A stretch of 64,000 nt of DNA from an uncultured Planctomycetales bacterium (GTDB lineage: Bacteria > Planctomycetota > Planctomycetia > Isosphaerales > Isosphaeraceae), in contig CAIYJE010000126.1 of NCBI GenBank assembly GCA_903926465.1, forward strand, positions 1 through 64,000. Reading direction: 5' to 3'. Below, piece after piece: positions 38,355 to 48,208 of this stretch. The notes below the pieces were generated by a model, which saw only the letters and a program-made list of their open reading frames with translations, had not been told where the DNA came from and did not search any database. Position 1 is the first letter of the stretch, and each line of letters opens with the position of its first letter. The position numbers and the translations under genes were made by a program.

Positions 38355-40601
38355 ATGAACCGTTTGCGTGCCTGGCGTTGGGCCTATCTCGTGCTTTTGG
38401 TGCCTGTGGTTGCACACGCCCAGGCCCCTGACCCCTCCAAGCTCACACTCGATCGGATCATCAATAGCGGTGATTTCAGCACCGAGGGGTTCGGTCCGGC
38501 GCGCTGGCTGGAAGATGGATCTGGCTACACAACCGTGGAGAACTGCGACGGGGGCCGGGATCTGGTCAAGTATGATCCGGCCACCGGTAAACGCGAAGTG
38601 CTGATCGCCAGCCGAGAACTGGTTCCACCCGGTGGACCGACCAGCCCACTGGGTATTGATGACTACCGCTGGTCCAGCGATGGCTCGTCGCTGCTGCTCT
38701 TCACGAACACCAAACGCGTCTGGCGCATGAATACCCGGGGCGATTACTGGGTCTTCCACCTCAAATCACGCCAGCTCACCAAAATCGGTGGCAACGCTCC
38801 CGCAGCGTCCCTGATGTTCGCCAAGTTTTCTCCCGATGGCCAGAAAGTTGGCTTCGTACGCGAGAACAACATCTATGTCCAGAATCTAACCGATAGCGTG
38901 ATAACCCCACTCACGACCGATGGATCCGCTTCAACCATCAACGGTACGTTTGACTGGGTCTATGAAGAAGAGTTTTCCATCCGCGACGGCTTCCGCTGGA
39001 GTCCCAACGGCGCCTCAATTGCCTACTGGCAGCTCGATACCTCGGGAATGAAGGATTACGTACTCGTCAACACCACGGAAGAGCTATACCCCACCCTCAC
39101 CCAGATTCGTTACCCCAAGGTTGGCCAAACCAACCCAGCCTGCCGGATTGGCGTGGTCTCTTCAACCGGCGGGACCACCACCTGGATGGCCGTGCCCGGC
39201 GATTCCCGCAACCATTACATCCCGCGCATGGATTGGGCCGGCCCCAACGAACTGATCCTCCAGCACCTCAACCGACTCCAGAACACCAACGAAGTTATGC
39301 TAGCCGATGCCCGATCAGGCCAGGTCTACACAACCCTCACCGAAAAGGACGCCGCCTGGGTGGATGTGATGGATGACCTGCACTGGCTTCCATCCAACCA
39401 GGAGTTCACCTGGATCAGTGAGCGAGACGGCTGGCGACACGTCTACCTGGCGCCCCGCGAGGGAGGCGAACCCCGCCTGATCACGCCCGGCAACTATGAC
39501 GTGATCGACGTGCTCCGCATCGATGGAAAGGCTGCCCAGCTTGATTTCCTGGCCTCGCCCAATGACCCCACCAGCCGCTACCTGTTCAGGGCCCCGCTCG
39601 ATGGATCTGCCGAACCCCAAAAACTCAGCCCCGCCGACCAGCCTGGAACGCACGCCTACCAGATCTCGCCCGATGGCCGCTGGGCCTTCCATACCTACTC
39701 AACATTCAACACACCCCCGGTCATCGAACTGATCAGCCTTCCCGACCACAAGCTTGTTCGCTCCTTCACCGACAACTCCAAAGTACTCGCCCAACTCGCC
39801 ACCCTCGAACCGCCCCCCTCCGAGTTCTTTCGAGTCGATATTGGCGAAGGAGTGCAGCTCGATGGCTGGTGCATCAAGCCGCCGCACTTCGACCCCACCA
39901 AGAAATACCCGCTCTTGATCCACGTCTACGGTGAACCAGCCGGCCAGACTGTACTCAACCAGTGGCAGGGCAGGAACGGCCTCTGGCACCGGATGCTGGC
40001 CCAGCAGGGATACGTGGTGATAAGCCTCGACAACCGGGGGACGCCCGCCCCACGCGGACGAGCCTGGAGAAAAAGCATCTACCGCCAGGTCGGCATCCTC
40101 GCATCCGACGATCAGGCCGCCGCGCTCCGGGCACTCGAAAAGCAATGGTCGTTCATAGACGCCACTCGCGTCGGCATCTGGGGCTGGAGCGGCGGCGGCT
40201 CCATGAGCCTGAACGCCATCTTCCGCCACCCAGACCTGTACCAGACGGCAATCGCCATCGCCTTTATCAGCGACCAAACCCTCTACGACACCATTTACCA
40301 GGAACGGTATATGGGGCTGCCCGCAGATAATCCAGACGGCTATCGCAACGGGTCTCCCATCACCTTTGCAAACCAGCTCAAGGGTAATTTGCTGCTGATT
40401 CACGGCACAGGAGATGACAACTGCCATTACCAGAGCTGCGAACGGCTGATCAACGCCCTGGTGGCCGCCAACAAACCGTTCTCGATGATGGCCTACCCAA
40501 ATCGGACACACAGCATCAGCGAGGGCCAGAACACCAGCCGACACCTTTATGACACGATGACACGGTACCTTGAAACCAATTTACCACCGGGTGCCCGCTA
40601 G
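38355..40601 (+). CDS. Dipeptidyl-peptidase-IV-like serine peptidase (S9 family)
   Basis: 748 residues from the ATG at 38355, which has CGGAG upstream and gives a clean signal peptide (AYLVLLVPVVAHAQA). An N-terminal beta-propeller (about 45-480, with WVYEEEFSIRDGFRWSPNG, where the Glu-Glu pair binds the substrate N-terminus in DPP-IV) precedes the alpha/beta-hydrolase domain. The triad is complete: S612 in GIWGWSGGGS, D687 in HGTGDDNCH and H719 in NRTHSI. It should cleave dipeptides, often after proline, from peptide N-termini outside the cytoplasm, for peptide scavenging. It stands alone between terminator-like hairpins. Confidence 0.94.
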   Translation: MNRLRAWRWAYLVLLVPVVAHAQAPDPSKLTLDRIINSGDFSTEGFGPARWLEDGSGYTTVENCDGGRDLVKYDPATGKREVLIASRELVPPGGPTSPLGIDDYRWSSDGSSLLLFTNTKRVWRMNTRGDYWVFHLKSRQLTKIGGNAPAASLMFAKFSPDGQKVGFVRENNIYVQNLTDSVITPLTTDGSASTINGTFDWVYEEEFSIRDGFRWSPNGASIAYWQLDTSGMKDYVLVNTTEELYPTLTQIRYPKVGQTNPACRIGVVSSTGGTTTWMAVPGDSRNHYIPRMDWAGPNELILQHLNRLQNTNEVMLADARSGQVYTTLTEKDAAWVDVMDDLHWLPSNQEFTWISERDGWRHVYLAPREGGEPRLITPGNYDVIDVLRIDGKAAQLDFLASPNDPTSRYLFRAPLDGSAEPQKLSPADQPGTHAYQISPDGRWAFHTYSTFNTPPVIELISLPDHKLVRSFTDNSKVLAQLATLEPPPSEFFRVDIGEGVQLDGWCIKPPHFDPTKKYPLLIHVYGEPAGQTVLNQWQGRNGLWHRMLAQQGYVVISLDNRGTPAPRGRAWRKSIYRQVGILASDDQAAALRALEKQWSFIDATRVGIWGWSGGGSMSLNAIFRHPDLYQTAIAIAFISDQTLYDTIYQERYMGLPADNPDGYRNGSPITFANQLKGNLLLIHGTGDDNCHYQSCERLINALVAANKPFSMMAYPNRTHSISEGQNTSRHLYDTMTRYLETNLPPGAR

Positions 40602-40618
40602 ACCTTGATACCAAGGCG

Positions 40619-40648
40619 CCTGGGTCACAATTAGCCAAGTGATCCAGG
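40619..40648. terminator. Hairpin between convergent genes
   Basis: CCTGGGTCAC (40619-40628) pairs with GTGATCCAGG (40639-40648) with one G-T pair, loop of 10 bases, between the S9 peptidase stop and the GNAT stop. No U-run is seen. Confidence 0.45.
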
Positions 40649-40748
40649 TACAACGCCAGATCGCGTGAACTCTCGTTCCATTGCGAAGGAAATTCACACG
40701 CTCTGGCTTTTGGCATCGAATTTCAGTCTGGCCGGAACGCGTGCCAAA

Positions 40749-41756
40749 TTACCCGTTTTTCGCCACGCGTTGCCGTTCGGATTCGATATACGCTACAAGC
40801 TTCTGAGCAAACGGGTGATTGATCTTCAGGAGCCCGGTATCCAGGGGGCCGGTCAGGTATTGCAGGCGCAAGACGTCTCCATCGGGGGCAAAGTTGGGGC
40901 CAATTCCCGCGAAGAAAAAGCCCAAGCCCTCGGCCGCCTCACACAACGCAAACGTGGAGGTCTGGGCCATCGGCAGTTCCAGGTAAACCACCTCGGCGCC
41001 GTCCCCCTGAATCAGGCTCTGCTGAGAACGCCTGATCGCGTTCAAGGAGCGGGGCCCGGCCTCACGCACCCGGATCACTCCGAATTTCATTTCGGGGAAG
41101 AACTGAACGTCCACTTCCTCGGTGGCGTCTTCATCAACCTGAGGCGCGGGGAACTCAGGAGTGATGCCGAACTGAGCGTAAGTACTTGCCACCATATCTT
41201 GGTGCCGCTGGGGAACGTTGAGCACCATCGAATCCGGCTTACGTAAGTACTGAAAGTAAAGCAGCAAGCTCAGCCTTTGGGTCAGCGGCTCGGCCAGGTT
41301 GTGAAACTCTTTGGGGACCATGCCCAGACTCAAGCCACAGGGAAACCCATCAAAATGCTCATACATCCGCTGACTGAAGGTATGGTTGGTGACTGGCATG
41401 CCAAAGAGGCCGACCATATTCAAACGGCGGGCGGCATCGACCAAGACCGGCCGCATTTGCTCGAAGATGTTGTGGTGTCGGTGATCGGGATGAACCATCG
41501 CCTCGCCAGTTTCGCCGATACGGCCCAGGTCTGGGCGTTCGATTGCATAATGGGCCACAATTTCGCCAGCCGGTGTTGTGGCCACAATGGACACCAATCG
41601 CTGACTGGCATTCAACCGGGCAACCTGGTTGGGGTGGTACAGCTCTTTATGAGCGATATACGTATCTCCATAGCAGGCACGTACCACCGCGCAGATCTGC
41701 TCCTCATCACCCGGCTGGTACGGACGAATATTGTAGTCGGCAGCGGCTTCGCTCAT
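40749..41756 (-). CDS. GNAT-fold acetyltransferase, probably two-domain
   Basis: 335 residues, about twice a single GNAT domain. The N-terminal half has the start IRPYQPGDEEQICAVVRACYG and a motif-A-like region VHPDHRHHNIFEQMRPVLVDAARR (about 92-115), where acetyl-CoA binds, followed by LFGMPVTNHTFSQRMYEHFDG. The C-terminal half (about 195-325) looks like a second, less conserved alpha/beta domain. The canonical Q/RxxGxG/A is altered (here HRHHNIF), so acetyl-CoA binding may be weaker. Substrate unknown; it is cytoplasmic. An AGGGCG ribosome site precedes the ATG. It lies alone between the S9 peptidase and the fucose-isomerase-like operon. Confidence 0.78.
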   Translation of the reverse strand: MSEAAADYNIRPYQPGDEEQICAVVRACYGDTYIAHKELYHPNQVARLNASQRLVSIVATTPAGEIVAHYAIERPDLGRIGETGEAMVHPDHRHHNIFEQMRPVLVDAARRLNMVGLFGMPVTNHTFSQRMYEHFDGFPCGLSLGMVPKEFHNLAEPLTQRLSLLLYFQYLRKPDSMVLNVPQRHQDMVASTYAQFGITPEFPAPQVDEDATEEVDVQFFPEMKFGVIRVREAGPRSLNAIRRSQQSLIQGDGAEVVYLELPMAQTSTFALCEAAEGLGFFFAGIGPNFAPDGDVLRLQYLTGPLDTGLLKINHPFAQKLVAYIESERQRVAKNG

Positions 41757-41803
41757 GATTCGCCCTTTGACCTGTGGCTGAGCCTCTAGAATCAGGCTCG
41801 ATC

Positions 41804-41854
41804 AGAAAAAGAGCGTCGGGATTCTTGTTCCAAAGACTCAGAGAATCCCGACGC
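41804..41854 (-). terminator. Terminator of the fucose-isomerase-like operon
   Basis: A 13-bp perfect stem, 41813-41825 with 41842-41854 (core GCGTCGGGATTCT with AGAATCCCGACGC), loop of 16 bases, followed on the minus strand by TCTTTTTCTG. It lies 40 bases after the isomerase-like stop. Confidence 0.85.
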
Positions 41855-41893
41855 ATGCGTTACAAACGGTGATCACGCTTCAATATCGCAGGA

Positions 41894-43549
41894 TCATTTT
41901 GGCGTCCCGCTAGACATGATGCGCACCTTGAAGCCAAGCGCTCGGCTCAGGGCGACCATTTCACCAAAGATATCACCGTACGCCACGGCAATATGATTGC
42001 TCATATAATGAGCCATTACCGTGTCTGGCGAGCAACCAAGATCGGCCGCCATGAACGGCCACTGGCGTGTGGTCCCTTGCCACCAGCGTTCCCGGACCTG
42101 CTCTGGCAAATGCACAGACTCGCCACGGCCCAGGTCCATCACCAGGTCACCCTCGCGGTCGATCCAGGTGCGAGCCCAGGTCAATTCACCCGGCTTGCTC
42201 ACGCCGGCAAACGTACCACCAGGCACCGGGAAGTAACCCGAAGGCTGACGGTAACTATGCACCCCTTCCAGGCTCTTCACATCATGGTTGAACGCATAGG
42301 CCGAGCAACTCCCGGAGTTAAGCAGCACCCACAGCCAGCGCCCCTTGTGCATTGCCCCCCAGCGCACGTCATGGAACATGACCGCGCCCGGCAGCCCCTT
42401 CTTTTCCAGCACCCGCTTCATCAGTTCCATCGGAACCAGGTTCCCCTGGTCGGCCTCGGTGCTGCACATGATCGCATGACCGTTCCCCTCGGGCCGGGCA
42501 TGCGAGTTGAACAACCCTTCCGCGAAGTCGCTCGGCGGCAGGGCCGTGATCAGTCCAAGCTGATACTGCCAGCCCAGGCAGTCGGCCTGAAACTCGTCTA
42601 CCAGGTCCAGGGCCGCCAGGTATCCCCGAAGCTGCTGCTTGGTGGCTTCCGGCGTAAAGTCAGCCGCGTCGGCTTCCTTCCAATGGAAGGAGGCCCCACG
42701 ATCCTTCACAAACTTGAAGGCATCCTCCACCCGCTTTTCGGAAATCGCCTGGCTTCGCTCAATCAGCCACGCCTGGTCCACCTTATGTTCGCTGAACCCA
42801 ATCGGATACAGCGAGCGGGGACCGAAATAGCCATTGATCATGCCCATCGAGGTGTCGCCCAGCATCAGGGCCAGAATCCGCTTGTGACGGATCTCGGCGG
42901 CAACCTCGCCAGCTAGTTCGATGGCGGATGAGGCTACCGAGGCCTCATTGTGCAACTCTGCCTCGCTATAGGCAATTCGACCCGTGGAGCACCACTGGTC
43001 GAGCCGGTCCATGAACGTTGCGTCTTCGGTCCAGTCTGCCGCATCGGTCCACACCCGTGAGGCATGGCGGCCAACGCTCTCCAGACTTGCGGCAGTGTTC
43101 AGCAAGGCCACCAGGCCGGGCCAGGTGCCAGAAAAGTTGGAGGCCAGCAGCAAAGGGTTGTCTTTGCCCACCACGCCATCCACCGTATGCGGCGCATAGG
43201 TCCAGTGGACGAATACCCCCACCATGGGATCGGTAATTGGCCCCAGCTTGGAAATGGCCTCGCCCGGCTTCCGCAAATAGCCTTCGATAACGTAGGGAGA
43301 ACGGCCCAGCTTCTTGAGTGCGGAAAGGAGCTGACGGGTGGTTTCCTGGGAATGGGGCAGGGCCCATTCATTCGGCTTCTGGCGATAGTCGCCGGGCCAG
43401 AACACCGCCACCTTGCGGGCCGAGCCCACAGCACGCGGAGCAGCCTTGGCGGCCGGTGCTGGCTTTTTGGTGGCGGGAACCTTGGTGGAGGGGGATTCGC
43501 TGGTGGCCTTGGAAGCGGCCGCCTTGTCTGCCTTGGGCTTGGTTGCCAT
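41894..43549 (-). CDS. L-fucose-isomerase-like protein with Lys/Ala/Pro-rich N-terminal tail
   Basis: 551 residues from the ATG at 43549 (AGGA upstream). The first 46 residues are Lys/Ala/Pro/Ser-rich and look disordered (KVPATKKPAPAAKAA). The rest resembles the L-fucose/L-arabinose isomerase group: SNFSGTWPGLVALLNTAASL, EIRHKRILALMLGDTSMGM, then a metal-site-like region with ADCLGWQYQ, STEADQGNLVPMELM and MFHDVRWG, and a C-terminal barrel with FPVPGGTFAGVSKPGELTWAR. The Glu/Asp/His arrangement suggests a metal-dependent isomerase, but the sugar is not certain. It is last in an operon with DUF1592 and DUF1552 genes (143 bases after the DUF1552 stop). Cytoplasmic: no signal peptide. Confidence 0.78.
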   Translation of the reverse strand: MATKPKADKAAASKATSESPSTKVPATKKPAPAAKAAPRAVGSARKVAVFWPGDYRQKPNEWALPHSQETTRQLLSALKKLGRSPYVIEGYLRKPGEAISKLGPITDPMVGVFVHWTYAPHTVDGVVGKDNPLLLASNFSGTWPGLVALLNTAASLESVGRHASRVWTDAADWTEDATFMDRLDQWCSTGRIAYSEAELHNEASVASSAIELAGEVAAEIRHKRILALMLGDTSMGMINGYFGPRSLYPIGFSEHKVDQAWLIERSQAISEKRVEDAFKFVKDRGASFHWKEADAADFTPEATKQQLRGYLAALDLVDEFQADCLGWQYQLGLITALPPSDFAEGLFNSHARPEGNGHAIMCSTEADQGNLVPMELMKRVLEKKGLPGAVMFHDVRWGAMHKGRWLWVLLNSGSCSAYAFNHDVKSLEGVHSYRQPSGYFPVPGGTFAGVSKPGELTWARTWIDREGDLVMDLGRGESVHLPEQVRERWWQGTTRQWPFMAADLGCSPDTVMAHYMSNHIAVAYGDIFGEMVALSRALGFKVRIMSSGTPK

Positions 43550-43691
43550 GGGGTCCTGGCCTGGGGTTGGTCGGAAGAGCTTGCCGTAATCACGCTCGCC
43601 GCGAGCGCGCGGAAGATCTCTCTTCTGTTCTATCGACAGTCGTCGTTTGAACCAATGCCCAAATCCGCTGAAGACTGGTGCGGAAAGTCGG

Positions 43692-45020
43692 TCAAATTCC
43701 CTCAAGCGGTGCAGAGGCATCGCCAAACGCGGCCTGCTTCACACCCATCCGATCCATCAGGCCTAGGTAAAGGCTGCATAATTTGCGCTGATCATCCGAT
43801 TTACCGGCGTAATCCAGCACGCGACCGGTTTGAAGCGTGCCGCCCAGGCCACCCACCAGAAGTAGCGGTACCTTGGTCGAGTCATGGCGGCTGCCCGACC
43901 ACATGTTCGAGACGAACATCAGGCAGGAATTGTCGAGCACCGTCCCTTCACCTTCCGGCATCGCTTCAAGCCGGTTGGCCAGGTAAGCAAGCTGGCTCAC
44001 GTAGTAGCGGGAAACCCGTTCGTAGGCGTCGGACGTATCGGCATGGGACGCAGGATGGTGCGCAGTTCGCACGTCCAGGAACGGATAAAAGAGGCCGGAA
44101 AGGTCGCGGCAGAGCAGGAGGGTGGCCACTCGCGTCTTGTTGGTCTGGAACGCCAGCGCAATGATGTCGCACATCAGCCGCATGTGCTCACGAATATCTT
44201 CAGGCAGGCCGTTATCGGGCCTGGGCAAGGTGAGGGTCGGTTGCCCACGATCGGCCGCATGGTCATCGGCCTTGGCTTTGAGGTTACGGGTCCGTTCAAT
44301 CCCGCGCTCAACTTCGCGCACGCTTGTCAGGTATTCATCAAGCTTTCGCTTGTCAGACAGGCTGACCTTGCGACTCAGGTCGGCGGCATCTTCCTGCACC
44401 CGGTCCAGAATACTCTGCGCCCGCTTGCTCCCCTGGTTGTCAAACAGGCTGTCAAACGCCAGTGACGGATACACCTCCATTGGCACCGGCGAATTGGCAT
44501 CACGCCAGGAGATGTGAGAGCTATAGGCCATCGAGAAATTGGTCTCGTGATAACCCGTGATCGGCTGTTCGCAGCCCAGCACCAGACTGGCCTGGGGAGA
44601 GTCTTCACCCAGCCGGCTGGCCAGCACCTGATCCATGCTTACCCCGCCACGCAGCACGGCCCCTTTTTGCAGCGGTGCCCCGGACAAAATATTGCCGGTC
44701 TGACCGGGATGGATACCGACACCGGTTGCCTGCTTGTTGAATAAACCGGAAATCACGTTGAGCTTGGAGTTCAAAGAAGCCAGCGGCTGCAGGCTCTTGC
44801 TCAACTCCATCTCCTGGCCCGCTCCCTTAGCCCACCAGTGATCGGGGTTGATTCCGTTTCCCATGAAAAGCGCACCGAACCGCTGGGGAAGTTGCGGGTC
44901 GGTCGATACGGCGTGTGCTTCACCCCAGACCGGGAGCGACTCCAGCCAGGGAAGCCCCATTACAACACCAACCCCGCGGAGCAGGGCACGTCGGCTAATC
45001 CGGCCAGTCTGTGCAGCCAT
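43692..45020 (-). CDS. Tat-exported DUF1552 protein
   Basis: 442 residues. A twin-arginine signal (ISRRALLRGVGVVMGLPWLES) leads into DUF1552: RFGALFMGNGINPDHWWAKG, then GLFNKQATGVGIHPGQTGNILSG, YSSHISWRDANSPVPMEVYPSLAFD, and the mid-domain LDEYLTSVREVERGIERTR, with CLMFVSNMWSGSRHDSTKVPLLLVGG near the end. DUF1552 is a phosphatase/sulfatase-like relative of DUF1501 and is the constant neighbour of the DUF1587/DUF1592/DUF1585 cytochromes. It starts 54 bases after the stop of that gene, so the two are co-transcribed. AGGA lies about 9 bases before the ATG. Reaction unknown; it acts outside the cytoplasm. Confidence 0.93.
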   Translation of the reverse strand: MAAQTGRISRRALLRGVGVVMGLPWLESLPVWGEAHAVSTDPQLPQRFGALFMGNGINPDHWWAKGAGQEMELSKSLQPLASLNSKLNVISGLFNKQATGVGIHPGQTGNILSGAPLQKGAVLRGGVSMDQVLASRLGEDSPQASLVLGCEQPITGYHETNFSMAYSSHISWRDANSPVPMEVYPSLAFDSLFDNQGSKRAQSILDRVQEDAADLSRKVSLSDKRKLDEYLTSVREVERGIERTRNLKAKADDHAADRGQPTLTLPRPDNGLPEDIREHMRLMCDIIALAFQTNKTRVATLLLCRDLSGLFYPFLDVRTAHHPASHADTSDAYERVSRYYVSQLAYLANRLEAMPEGEGTVLDNSCLMFVSNMWSGSRHDSTKVPLLLVGGLGGTLQTGRVLDYAGKSDDQRKLCSLYLGLMDRMGVKQAAFGDASAPLEGI

Positions 45021-45074
45021 GACTTTGATTCCTGAGCTAGGCGGTATAAATGGGCTTGAAACTAAGCCAGTAAA

Positions 45075-47921
45075 TCAGTCTCGTATGTTGTCTTGACCAC
45101 GCTTGTTCAAAAACTGGGGGCTGGTGATGATCGTCTCCACGAGCCCTTCAAAACGGTGCTGGTTGCCCTCTAGGCGAGTTCGCATCGCCTGAACGGTACC
45201 GTCATCAGAAAGCCTGAGCGTACGACCCAAGGCATAACTCAACAGCTTCCGGCACAGGTTGTCTACGAATTCACTGGCACGCCGCTCCATCAGGTACTGC
45301 CGGAGCCCCTGGACCCCATCGGCATCATAGCCACCTGGCATTGTTGCGTGGCTATCAATCGGCCGGCCACCCAGGTCGCGCTCTCTGCGTTCACCGGTGG
45401 GCCCGTAGCCTTCAAAAGAGAGACCCACGGTATCGAACCGCTGATGGCACCCCAGACAGCTCTTGTTATCTCGATGTCTGGCCAGTAACTGGGGCAGCGT
45501 AAGGTCACCGGAATCGGCCTCATCCTTGGGCAGTTCGGGTACATCGGCCGGCGGGGGTGGAATCTCTTCACCCAGCACCCGGCGCACCACCCAGTAGCCC
45601 CGTTTCACCGGACTCGTGCGAAGCCCTGGCGAATTCTTGGTCAGAAAGGCCGACATCGGTAGCAAGCCGCCACGCCCGTAGTTTGCCGCATCTTCCACAT
45701 GAATCCAGTGGCTCGGGCCGCCATCTGGGACCGGTATCCCGTAGTGTTTGGCCAGGACCGGGTTCACAAACGTGTCGGTTGCCACCAGAAAGTCGAGCAC
45801 CGAGCGGTTCTGCGTGACAACATCCATGAAGAACCGTACGGGCTCCTCAAACATGGCCTGTCGAAGCTCGTTCGTGAACGCAGGGAACCGTTCCCGATCG
45901 ACCCCGGCATGCTCCTCGAACCGGCGGAAGTCGAGCCAGTTTCCTGCAAACTCGCAGGCAAGGCCACGCACCCGAGGGTCATGCAACATCCGCCTGGCTT
46001 GCGCCACCAGAACCACGGGCTGATGCAGATCGCCGGCAACTGCATGGCTCATGAGCTCGTCATCCGGCATGCTGGACCAAAGGAAGTAACTCAGGCGGCT
46101 TGCCAGCCCAAAATCCGAGAGTGGGGTGGTCGCCTCGCCAGGTTCGGCCGGCTCGGCCCGATACAGGAACTGGGGTGAGATCAAAATCCAGGCCACCACA
46201 TCACGGATCGCCTCTTCATGCCCCAGGCCGTTCTGATCACGCACCTGGCGGTAGAACGTCAGTAGTCCATCTCGCTCTGGCTCAGAGAGCGGACGGCGGT
46301 AGGCACGCGTGGCAAACCCAAGCAGTGCTTCCAGGTGCTTGGGCTCGGCGTCCACTCGTCCCTGCTCCACCTTGCGGATTTCGGCAGAGATCGTCTCGAA
46401 GTAGCTCTCAATCGCCTTGAGTGCCAGGTCACTGGCCTCGTTCTTTCTCGCCTTGGCAAGATAGACCTCGGACAGTTTCTTGATACCGGCTTCCGAGGTA
46501 GCACTCTGGTCCTCGGATCGTGCGAAGTCGAATTCGGCTCCGCCCAGAAACTGCGGTGGCTCGGCGCGTTCGAAAAAGATGAAATCCTTGTACTGGCGAA
46601 TGGGGGCCGAGGTTGCAAAATTCAGCTCTTCCCAGAGCCGATCCAGCTCAGTCCGCCCTGCCTCGTCAAGCACTAGTTCATACAAGGGTGCATCATCGCG
46701 GAAGTAACCCTGCATCAGGTGGAACCCGGCAGAGAGGAGCCGGACACCATCTCGGGCCTTCAAAAAAAACGTATCAGGAAAGACCCGGCAAAACTCTCGC
46801 TGGCCAGGGTTGCCGAAAGCCCCTGCGGGACCCATTCTTTGGCCGGCAACTTGGCGGTTCCGCCACAATACAAACGGCTGGCTACCCGAAGAGATCCCTT
46901 TGACTTCCAACCTCTCAACGGACGGCTTGAATTGCTCGCGCTGCTGGATCACCAGTGCTCGCATCTTCTGGCAGCCAGAGCTGACCTCGTTTGTCGCCTT
47001 GATATCGGCGGGCAGGCCTTCCCAAAGAGCCTGCAATTCCCGGAGCGGACCAGGCACCGCAGGCTTATTAAGAGCCGTCCAGAGGGTGGCCAGGTAGGTG
47101 GGGCTCAGCCCAGCCTGGCTGGCAATGTCTTCGAGCGAAATTTTTGGCTGACCCAGTGCCTCTCGATATTTGTACGTCCAAGCGGCCAGAAAATAGGCGG
47201 CATAATCCACCTGGTGCCGTTCATAAAACGTGATGATCCGCTGAACACAATACTTGTCTCGATCGGTTTCGGCCACGGCCGCATCCGGAGCGAACAGGAA
47301 GCCGTTGGGAGTGAAAACGAGGTGATCGGCCATCTCACGACCGGCCGCCAGGTACTTCTTGACCAGTGCAGGGGAAATGGTGAGTGATTCGCCCGAATTA
47401 TCAAAACCCGCCTCATTGGCGGGATCGACCGGGAATTCCCTGGCCGGTCGGAGATCAACCCCCACCAGATCCCTGATCGTATTGTCAAATTCCGAGTTGC
47501 TTAACCGTCGAGCCAGAACCGGCCCAGGATCACCCGCATTGCGCTTCGCTTCTCGTTCCCGGATCGCCTTGCTCCACTGCAGGAAGCGATGACGCTCGGC
47601 TTCGGTTGGCTGGTCAGCAGCCGCCTCGGGCGGCATCTCGACCGCTTCCACGCGTTCGACCGTAAGTTCCCAGGTGCGATAGCCCGCCGCCACGGCCGCG
47701 CTGGTGGCGTAACCACTCAGATCGAGCTTCCCTTCCTGTTTTTTAGGGTTGTGGCAGCCCAGGCAATACTTCGTCACAAACGGATGGACAACCGCATCGA
47801 ACGTCTGATCAAGATCCGATCCGTTCGGATCGTCGGCCCTTCCCACGCCTGCAAAACCAGGCAAAAGCCATAACAGCCCCAGGATCAAACGTTGCCAGTG
47901 GGGAAACTTCACGGTGATCAC
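45075..47921 (-). CDS. Large DUF1587/DUF1592/DUF1588/DUF1585 cytochrome protein (two CxxCH)
   Basis: 948 residues. A signal peptide (LILGLLWLLPGFAGVGRA), then a PSCyt1-like heme site C53-x-x-C56-H57 (YCLGCHNPKK), DUF1587 (about 110-175, RRLSNSEFDNTIRDLVGVDLRPA), DUF1595 and DUF1592 in the middle (about 540-750, FATRAYRRPLSEPERDG and SYFLWSSMPDDELM), DUF1588 (about 760-860) with a second site SCLGCHQRFDTVGL near 820, and DUF1585 at the end (SYALGRTLRLSDDG). The start is a GTG without a good ribosome site; a GTG three codons later is an alternative. With its DUF1552 partner it forms one of the two best-known planctomycete cytochrome modules. The electron donor or substrate is unknown. Confidence 0.93.
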   Translation of the reverse strand: MITVKFPHWQRLILGLLWLLPGFAGVGRADDPNGSDLDQTFDAVVHPFVTKYCLGCHNPKKQEGKLDLSGYATSAAVAAGYRTWELTVERVEAVEMPPEAAADQPTEAERHRFLQWSKAIREREAKRNAGDPGPVLARRLSNSEFDNTIRDLVGVDLRPAREFPVDPANEAGFDNSGESLTISPALVKKYLAAGREMADHLVFTPNGFLFAPDAAVAETDRDKYCVQRIITFYERHQVDYAAYFLAAWTYKYREALGQPKISLEDIASQAGLSPTYLATLWTALNKPAVPGPLRELQALWEGLPADIKATNEVSSGCQKMRALVIQQREQFKPSVERLEVKGISSGSQPFVLWRNRQVAGQRMGPAGAFGNPGQREFCRVFPDTFFLKARDGVRLLSAGFHLMQGYFRDDAPLYELVLDEAGRTELDRLWEELNFATSAPIRQYKDFIFFERAEPPQFLGGAEFDFARSEDQSATSEAGIKKLSEVYLAKARKNEASDLALKAIESYFETISAEIRKVEQGRVDAEPKHLEALLGFATRAYRRPLSEPERDGLLTFYRQVRDQNGLGHEEAIRDVVAWILISPQFLYRAEPAEPGEATTPLSDFGLASRLSYFLWSSMPDDELMSHAVAGDLHQPVVLVAQARRMLHDPRVRGLACEFAGNWLDFRRFEEHAGVDRERFPAFTNELRQAMFEEPVRFFMDVVTQNRSVLDFLVATDTFVNPVLAKHYGIPVPDGGPSHWIHVEDAANYGRGGLLPMSAFLTKNSPGLRTSPVKRGYWVVRRVLGEEIPPPPADVPELPKDEADSGDLTLPQLLARHRDNKSCLGCHQRFDTVGLSFEGYGPTGERRERDLGGRPIDSHATMPGGYDADGVQGLRQYLMERRASEFVDNLCRKLLSYALGRTLRLSDDGTVQAMRTRLEGNQHRFEGLVETIITSPQFLNKRGQDNIRD

Positions 47922-48208
47922 CGAAAATGGAGCAGGAGGGAGTTGGCGGGCAGGCTGTTATTGCGAAGGCGGGGACGATTATCAGGACGTGGAATCGTCT
48001 GGAACCGATCTTAGCAACCGGCTGCTCAACCGGGTACCAAGCCCCGACCTAACTTCCAAAATCAGAACGCGGCCCTGAACGATTCCTTGCCCACCTCCGT
48101 TCAAGCAAACTCGCATTGCTTGACCAGGCCCGTAACCACGTTCGATAATCTCGAACATTCATTCACCGCACAGGCTGACGGATTCCGCCCGACTGATCGA
48201 GAGATACC

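Noticed and set aside
43064-44164. 366-codon open frame on the plus strand
   Set aside because: Opposite the DUF1552 and isomerase-like genes, which are clear family members; the product is low-complexity and lacks a ribosome site.
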